Shown here piece after piece: positions 60,601-64,000 of a DNA stretch of 64,000 bases. Location: NCBI RefSeq assembly GCF_004365355.1, contig NZ_SODP01000005.1:186001-250000 (forward strand), read 5' to 3'. The notes below the pieces were generated by a model. The model saw only the letters and a program-made list of their open reading frames with translations, did not search any database and was not told the origin of the DNA. The stretch's first letter is position 1. Each line of letters opens with the position of its first letter. Source of the stretch: Kribbella pratensis (GTDB lineage Bacteria > Actinomycetota > Actinomycetes > Propionibacteriales > Kribbellaceae). The position numbers and the translations under genes are program-made.

Positions 60601-62032
60601 CCTGGCCGAAGACGTTGTTGTTCGCGTCGGTACCACCGCACTGGCTGTTCGGGGTGTCGATCGCGGTCTGGTTCAGCAGCGCCCGCGTGGCGGCGACGTC
60701 ACCCTTCAGGGACGGCGATGCCGACCACAGCAGGGCAACAGTGGCCGTCAGGTGCGGTGTCGCCATCGACGTACCGTTGAACGCGCCGTAGGTGTTGCCC
60801 GGCAGGCTGGACCGGACGTTGACACCGGGAGCCGAGATGTTCGGCTTGATGGTGCCGTCCTGGCCGACGCCGCGACCGGAGAACGACGCGATGTTGTTGT
60901 TGATGTCGTAGGCGCCGGCCGAGTAGTTGCTGGTCAGGCTGCCCGGCGAACCGGAGGTGTTGCAGCCGCCCTCGCCACTGTTGCCGTTGGCGAACGCACC
61001 GAAGATCCCGGACGCGGTCCAGGCCAGGGTGATGTCCTCCATGAACGGGTCGTTCGACGGCAGGGTCGAGCCCCACGAGTTGTTGATGACGTTCGGCCGC
61101 TTGCTCGCGTCCGGGTTCTGCCCCTGCAGATCGGTCGGCTCGAGCATCCATTGGCCGGACGAGATCAGCGCGGCGTCGCTCGGGCAGCAGCCGTTCGCGG
61201 CGATCCACTTCACGCCCGGGGCGACACCGATCTGGTTGCCCGCGCCGTCGTCGCCGACCATGGTGCCCATCGTGTGGGTGCCGTGGCCGTTGCCGTCGGA
61301 CGGTGCGTTCGGCGAGGTGCCGGCCGCGTCGAACCAGTTGTAGTTGTGGTTGAAGGTGCCGTCGCCGTTGTTGCCGCGGTACTGCTTCACCAGCGCCGGG
61401 TGGTCGTACTGCACCCCGGTGTCGATGCTGGCGACGACGATGCCCTCACCCTTGTCGCCGTACTGCGACCAGACCTGGTTCGCCTTGATGTTCGCGACGC
61501 CCCACTCGACGGACTGGATCGCCTTCTCCTGCTGGCCCGGCGTGACCTTGGGTACTTCGATCTGGACGGGGGCGTACAGGCCCTCGACCTCGTTGTGGGT
61601 GGCCAGGTCCTGGGCCAGGGCCAGCGATCCGCTCTCGATCCGGATCGCGTTCGTGCCCCAGAACGCCTGGTACTTCACATGCTGCGCGTCCAGTTCGGCA
61701 CGGATCGGCGCCTGGCTGTCCGCCGCGGCCTTCTTCAGCGCGGCGGCCACGGCCGTGCCGCGCTCGTTCCAGTTGGTGATCTTGCTGGCGGCGGTCAGGT
61801 CGGCCTTGGCGCCGAACCGGACCCAGTAGTCCGTCGCGGACTTGGCGTCCTTGCCGTCCAGCTTCGCCATCAGTTCCGGCTTGATCTTGGCGGCCGGCGA
61901 CGGTGTGGATGCGGGTTTGGCCGGCGGTGACGCCTGGGCCTGGCCGGCGGCGGCCATCCCGGTCGCTACGACGGCCAGCGCCGCCAGGGTGCTCACCACG
62001 GATCTGGTGAGTCCCTTTCGTTGATATGACAT
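57620..62032 (-). CDS. Giant secreted S8 subtilisin-like protease with kelch repeats
   Basis: A 1,470-residue exported protein. Signal peptide about 1-35 (ends GQAQA); inhibitor-like propeptide about 60-165; S8 catalytic domain about 185-490 with D204 (VASIDTGV), H250 (GNGHGTHTMG), N318 (NNSWG) and S422 (GTSMATP). Then two carboxypeptidase-regulatory-like beta domains (about 498-660), a jelly-roll/immune-inhibitor-like domain (about 685-830), CARDB-like stretches, a six-unit kelch propeller (about 1015-1290: VYSIGGGNG, LYAVGGCT, LYCAGGND, LLVVGGVQ) and a final beta domain. ATG 62032 has GAGGGG upstream. Likely degrades or processes extracellular protein at a bound surface. Confidence 0.93.
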   Translation of the reverse strand: MSYQRKGLTRSVVSTLAALAVVATGMAAAGQAQASPPAKPASTPSPAAKIKPELMAKLDGKDAKSATDYWVRFGAKADLTAASKITNWNERGTAVAAALKKAAADSQAPIRAELDAQHVKYQAFWGTNAIRIESGSLALAQDLATHNEVEGLYAPVQIEVPKVTPGQQEKAIQSVEWGVANIKANQVWSQYGDKGEGIVVASIDTGVQYDHPALVKQYRGNNGDGTFNHNYNWFDAAGTSPNAPSDGNGHGTHTMGTMVGDDGAGNQIGVAPGVKWIAANGCCPSDAALISSGQWMLEPTDLQGQNPDASKRPNVINNSWGSTLPSNDPFMEDITLAWTASGIFGAFANGNSGEGGCNTSGSPGSLTSNYSAGAYDINNNIASFSGRGVGQDGTIKPNISAPGVNVRSSLPGNTYGAFNGTSMATPHLTATVALLWSASPSLKGDVAATRALLNQTAIDTPNSQCGGTDANNNVFGQGRLDALALLNAAPIGDTGTLTGTVTAATGGAPLTGASVTVHQDGQPDKSLTTSSNGTFSSVLPAGDYTLTVASFGYKTQTATATITTGQTTTKNFALESTPQVSVGGTVTDGSGHGWPLYAKVSVEGPGGVFDYTTPSNGRYSLKVPSGAAYSLKVEAKYPGYQTVSQPITVGSGNLTKNIAVPADPDSCTTAPGYKWGSDGVYETFDSGSVPSGWTVVDGKGNGQVWKFDDPGNRGNLTGGSGKFAVVDSDKYGSGGLQDTSLVSPVVDLSSVTAPVIRFNQDLNWYQGEKADVDLSVDGGATWTTTLTQIADVRGVKEIAIPEAAGKSAVQVRFHYWDASYAWWWEVDNVLIGSQVSCVPTGGGIVVGNVKDANTNGFVNGAVVTHDGTTESATTVATPDDTGLNDGFYWLYSAADGNQGFTAKAGNYVSSTATVPVEADWTTTADFTLQAGQLAVTPGSITGNLKLPTGTVTKSFKVTNTGGAAVDVKFGEKDSGFVLENANGTKTTKAQVESGTGAPLQRIAVNTSFARMLSGKTGAAPVAAQPQAAPWADIADYPATVMDNRVVNLDGKVYSIGGGNGSASTANSYVYDPATLAWTAIAPLPGARNAITVGVVGGKIIASSGWADAGPAPETWSYDPAANAWSTVAANPAPRAAAGQAVLDGKLYAVGGCTTSGCLPMSNTVVRYDAAANTWETLANYPQSVAFASCGAIDGKLYCAGGNDGTNSLKSAYVYDPGADSWTAIADAPSDHWAASYAVAGGKLLVVGGVQAGAVTNAGFSYDPTSDSWTALPNANLPRYRGGAACGFYKIGGSSGAFNATADSEALPGLEDCTESSADVSWMSLDKTEATLAPGQSTTVKVTLTASVDQPGTYSGAVTIGENTPYTVPAVGVTMNVTPPTTWSKLQGTVTGVSSSGATAALPGAIVEVDSWAQSYTFITDKNGQYAYWLDRRNNPLTLIAAKDGYKPQTRTTKLVAGTPVTENFALKSIK

Positions 62033-62154
62033 CTCTGCAGCCCCTCACTTGAACGACCCCGAGTTCGACTCCCCCGAGTCATTTGCTGCCGGAGGGCGTG
62101 AGAACGCTCCGTGCCCCCCAGGTCGCGGCATGTGACACCGCAAGCCTGACGTGG

Positions 62155-62184
62155 AATCTATGTGTCAGAACAACGTGGTAACAA
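62155..62184 (-). promoter_or_regulatory. Candidate promoter of the giant subtilase
   Basis: On the minus strand TTGTTA (62184-62179) and TAGATT (62160-62155) are 18 bp apart, predicting a 5' leader of about 115 nt. The other part of the 260-bp divergent gap (62185-62292) holds no clear promoter for the winged-helix gene. Confidence 0.45.
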
Positions 62185-62292
62185 GCACACTTGGTGAGCA
62201 ACCTGTGACTAACTGTCGCGCGGATCGAGGCAACCTGGGCAAAGCCTGGCAATTCGTTGACGATCTGAGGCAGGGCTTGACATCGTGATCAG

Positions 62293-62889
62293 ATGGTCAC
62301 CGCCCGTATAGACCTGACCACTTCCGGACCCGATGAAGAGCCGTTGCCGCTGCTGATCGCCGTCGCGGCCTCCGCGGACCAACGTGTCCGGCTGGCCGAG
62401 CTCGTTGACGACGTCGCGCCGTTGCTGCTCGTGTCCAGCCTCGACGAACTGCGCAGGCTGCTGGTGCCCGCCCAGCAACCCCCGCCCGCCGCGCCCGAGC
62501 AGCCGGAACCGCCTGAGCCCGACGCGGTCCAGGCCGCCGCGGTCCGAGCCCCGGGCGAGGAGCCGGACGCCGACGTCCTCACCATCGACCGGGCCCGCTC
62601 GGTGGCTCGTTGGCGCGACAGCGAGATCCAGCTGACCGAGCTCGAGCACGACCTGCTCACCCGGCTGATGTCCACGCCGCTCCGCGTCTGGTCGTACGAC
62701 GCCTTGCACCGGGCCGTCTGGCGCGACCTGAACGGCCGCGGCACCGCCGACGTCCACTCGGTGGTCAAGCGCCTGCGCCGCAAACTCGACGAACTCGGCA
62801 CGACGGTCACCATCGACGCCGTCCGCGGCATCGGCTTCCGTCTCACCGATCACCAACGCCCGATGATCACCGACCGCCGCGCGGGGTAG
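62293..62889 (+). CDS. Winged-helix (OmpR/PhoB C-terminal type) regulator, paralog B
   Basis: A 198-residue protein with the same plan as that at 56961: Asp-less receiver-like fragment (LLIAVAASADQRVRLAELVDDVAPLLLVSS), Pro-rich linker, and Trans_reg_C domain (LTELEHDLLTRLMSTPLRVWSYD; DVHSVVKRLRRKL; IDAVRGIGFRL, about 105-185). ATG 62293; ribosome site weak. It is divergent from the giant subtilase, so it is a natural candidate for its regulator. Confidence 0.85.
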   Translation: MVTARIDLTTSGPDEEPLPLLIAVAASADQRVRLAELVDDVAPLLLVSSLDELRRLLVPAQQPPPAAPEQPEPPEPDAVQAAAVRAPGEEPDADVLTIDRARSVARWRDSEIQLTELEHDLLTRLMSTPLRVWSYDALHRAVWRDLNGRGTADVHSVVKRLRRKLDELGTTVTIDAVRGIGFRLTDHQRPMITDRRAG

Positions 62890-62900
62890 TTTCTGAGGTT

Positions 62901-64000
62901 GTGACCTTCTCTGCGCTGAGTCATCTCGAGTGCCCTCGTTGTGGGGAAACCCACGACGCCGACCAGATCATCGGGCTCTGCCCGTGCGGATCGCCGCTGC
63001 TTGCGCGGTACGACCTGCCGTCCGTGACGGTGACGCCCGCCGCGTTGGCCGATCGTGCGCCGAACCTGTGGCGGTACCACGAGCTGCTGCCGGTGCGGTC
63101 GCCGGACAACGTGGTGACGCTGGGGGAGGGGATGACGCCGTTGCTGCCGTTGCCCCGGTACGGCGCTGAGCTCGGGGTCGACCGGCTGCTGATGAAGGAC
63201 GAGGGCCTGATCCCGACCGGGACGTTCAAGGCGCGGGGTGCGGCTGTCGGGGTATCGCGCGCGTACGAGGTCGGCGTACGGAAGATCGCGATGCCGACGA
63301 ACGGGAACGCCGGCTCCGCGTGGGCGGCGTACTCCGCCCGCGCCGGCATGGAGGCGCTGATCGCGATGCCGATCGCGGCGCCGGAGATCTGCCGGCGCGA
63401 GGTGACGGTGGTCGGCGCGGAGCTGGTGCTGATCGACGGGCTGATCGGCGACGCGGCGGCGTACGTCCGGGAGCAGCCCGGGTACTTCGACGCGTCGACG
63501 CTGAAGGAGCCGTACCGCATCGAGGGCAAGAAGACGATGGGGCTGGAGATCGCCGAACAGCTGAACTGGAAGCTGCCGGACGTGATCGTCTACCCGACCG
63601 GCGGCGGGGTCGGCATCATCGGCATCTGGAAGGCGCTGAACGAACTGCTCGAACTCGGGTGGATCTCCGGCCCGTTGCCGCGGCTGGTCGCCGTCCAGTC
63701 GACCGGGTGCGCGCCGATCGTTCGCGCGTGGGAGAAGGGCCTGCCGGAGAGCGAGCCGTGGCCGGACGCGAAAACTGTTGCCTTCGGCATCACAGTGCCC
63801 AAGGCTCTGGGTGATTTCCTCGTCCTGCAAGCGATCGCCGAGACCGACGGCTGCGCAGTCGCCGTCGACGACGAGGACATCCTCGCGGAGCAACACCAGG
63901 TCGCTCGCCTGGAGGGCTCGTTCATCTGCCCGGAGGGAGCAGCCAACTTCGCCGCGATCCGCACGTTGCGCGAGTCCGGCTGGATCCGCGCCGATGACCA
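62901..64000 (+). CDS. thrC: Threonine synthase, 3' end outside window
   Basis: The visible 366 codons encode a PLP enzyme with an N-terminal zinc-ribbon (CPRCGET...LCPCG, residues 13-36), then LGEGMTPLLPLP, the PLP-lysine motif LIPTGTFKARGA and the glycine-rich PTGGGVGIIGIW cofactor loop. This is the long-form actinobacterial threonine synthase converting O-phosphohomoserine to threonine. GTG 62901 follows a weak TGAGG. It may be transcribed with the winged-helix gene (11-bp gap), though no functional link is evident. Confidence 0.88.
   Translation, partial: MTFSALSHLECPRCGETHDADQIIGLCPCGSPLLARYDLPSVTVTPAALADRAPNLWRYHELLPVRSPDNVVTLGEGMTPLLPLPRYGAELGVDRLLMKDEGLIPTGTFKARGAAVGVSRAYEVGVRKIAMPTNGNAGSAWAAYSARAGMEALIAMPIAAPEICRREVTVVGAELVLIDGLIGDAAAYVREQPGYFDASTLKEPYRIEGKKTMGLEIAEQLNWKLPDVIVYPTGGGVGIIGIWKALNELLELGWISGPLPRLVAVQSTGCAPIVRAWEKGLPESEPWPDAKTVAFGITVPKALGDFLVLQAIAETDGCAVAVDDEDILAEQHQVARLEGSFICPEGAANFAAIRTLRESGWIRADD

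Noticed and set aside
56408..61930. An open frame of 1,840 codons on the + strand, plus many other long frames antisense to known genes
   Set aside because: It is the mirror of the minus-strand subtilase and arfA genes; the translation is Arg/Gly/Val-rich without domains. High GC makes such shadow frames common.

Overview
The window is one contiguous stretch of very GC-rich, gene-dense actinomycete chromosome. Start codons are often GTG or TTG, GTAC-containing codons are frequent, and operons overlap by ATGA/GTGA. Gene content (Scy/FilP-like polarity protein, crotonyl-CoA carboxylase/reductase, isobutyryl-CoA mutase, TreS-Mak-GlgB, mycothiol-type enzymes, ECF42-type sigma factors, OmpATb-like operon) points to the Propionibacteriales/Nocardioidales side, and a Kribbella-like organism is my best guess (inference; no rRNA gene is present). 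I see no tRNA, rRNA, CRISPR array, transposase, integrase or phage gene.

Layout. 1-1135: end of a polar amino-acid ABC importer. 1113-4161: DesK/DesR-like two-component system divergent from a fatty-acid desaturase. 4212-5320: small zinc-ribbon-like protein and a YbfF-like hydrolase. 5428-12720: a tightly coupled operon with a cytoplasmic NamZ-type N-acetylmuramidase, a tandem-GNAT protein, a lipoprotein CUT1 sugar importer lacking its own ATPase and a PIG-L deacetylase, followed by a ChbG/YdjC deacetylase and a GNAT. It reads as an amino-sugar (muropeptide) uptake and processing system. 12673-14274: AraC regulator divergent from a PhyH dioxygenase. 14358-14965: PIN-domain toxin-antitoxin pair. 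14975-18468: AI-2E-family membrane protein and Scy/FilP-like coiled-coil protein, both with internal tandem repeats.

18563-33286 holds a C4 acyl-CoA block: Ccr, methylmalonyl-CoA epimerase, thiolase, MeaB, MarR and IcmA, interleaved with a MEDS/anti-sigma protein, small membrane proteins, a DGPF-ECF sigma module and a mycothiol-dependent enzyme, and followed by an RCK channel-like protein and a thioredoxin-TPR chaperone. Diagnostic residues (CO2-pocket N79/F168/E169/H363 in Ccr; F80/Q198 in the mutase) support the specific assignments.

33283-39775: MarR/secreted beta-propeller pair, RpiR-SIS regulator with a Tat-exported glycoside-hydrolase-like protein, and a divergent citrate-synthase pair, one with a MerR-type N-terminus. 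39780-48008: Baeyer-Villiger-type monooxygenase, second DGPF-ECF module, MerR/MFS drug-efflux pair with a classic 19-bp-spacer promoter, SigG-like ECF factor, DUF4870, APH-like kinase and GNAT-Nudix fusion. 48019-53494: treS-mak-glgB of the GlgE alpha-glucan pathway (glgE itself is not in the window). 53706-54749: HicA with two HicB-like antitoxins. 54758-56697: an arfABC (OmpATb)-like operon, including a 35-codon arfB. 56961-62889: a 1,470-residue secreted subtilase with kelch repeats flanked by two paralogous winged-helix regulators. 62901 to the end: threonine synthase (truncated by the window).

Ten of eleven convergent gene junctions either overlap or lie within 10 bp with no terminator between them; the eleventh, next to the giant subtilase, has a 17-bp perfect hairpin.
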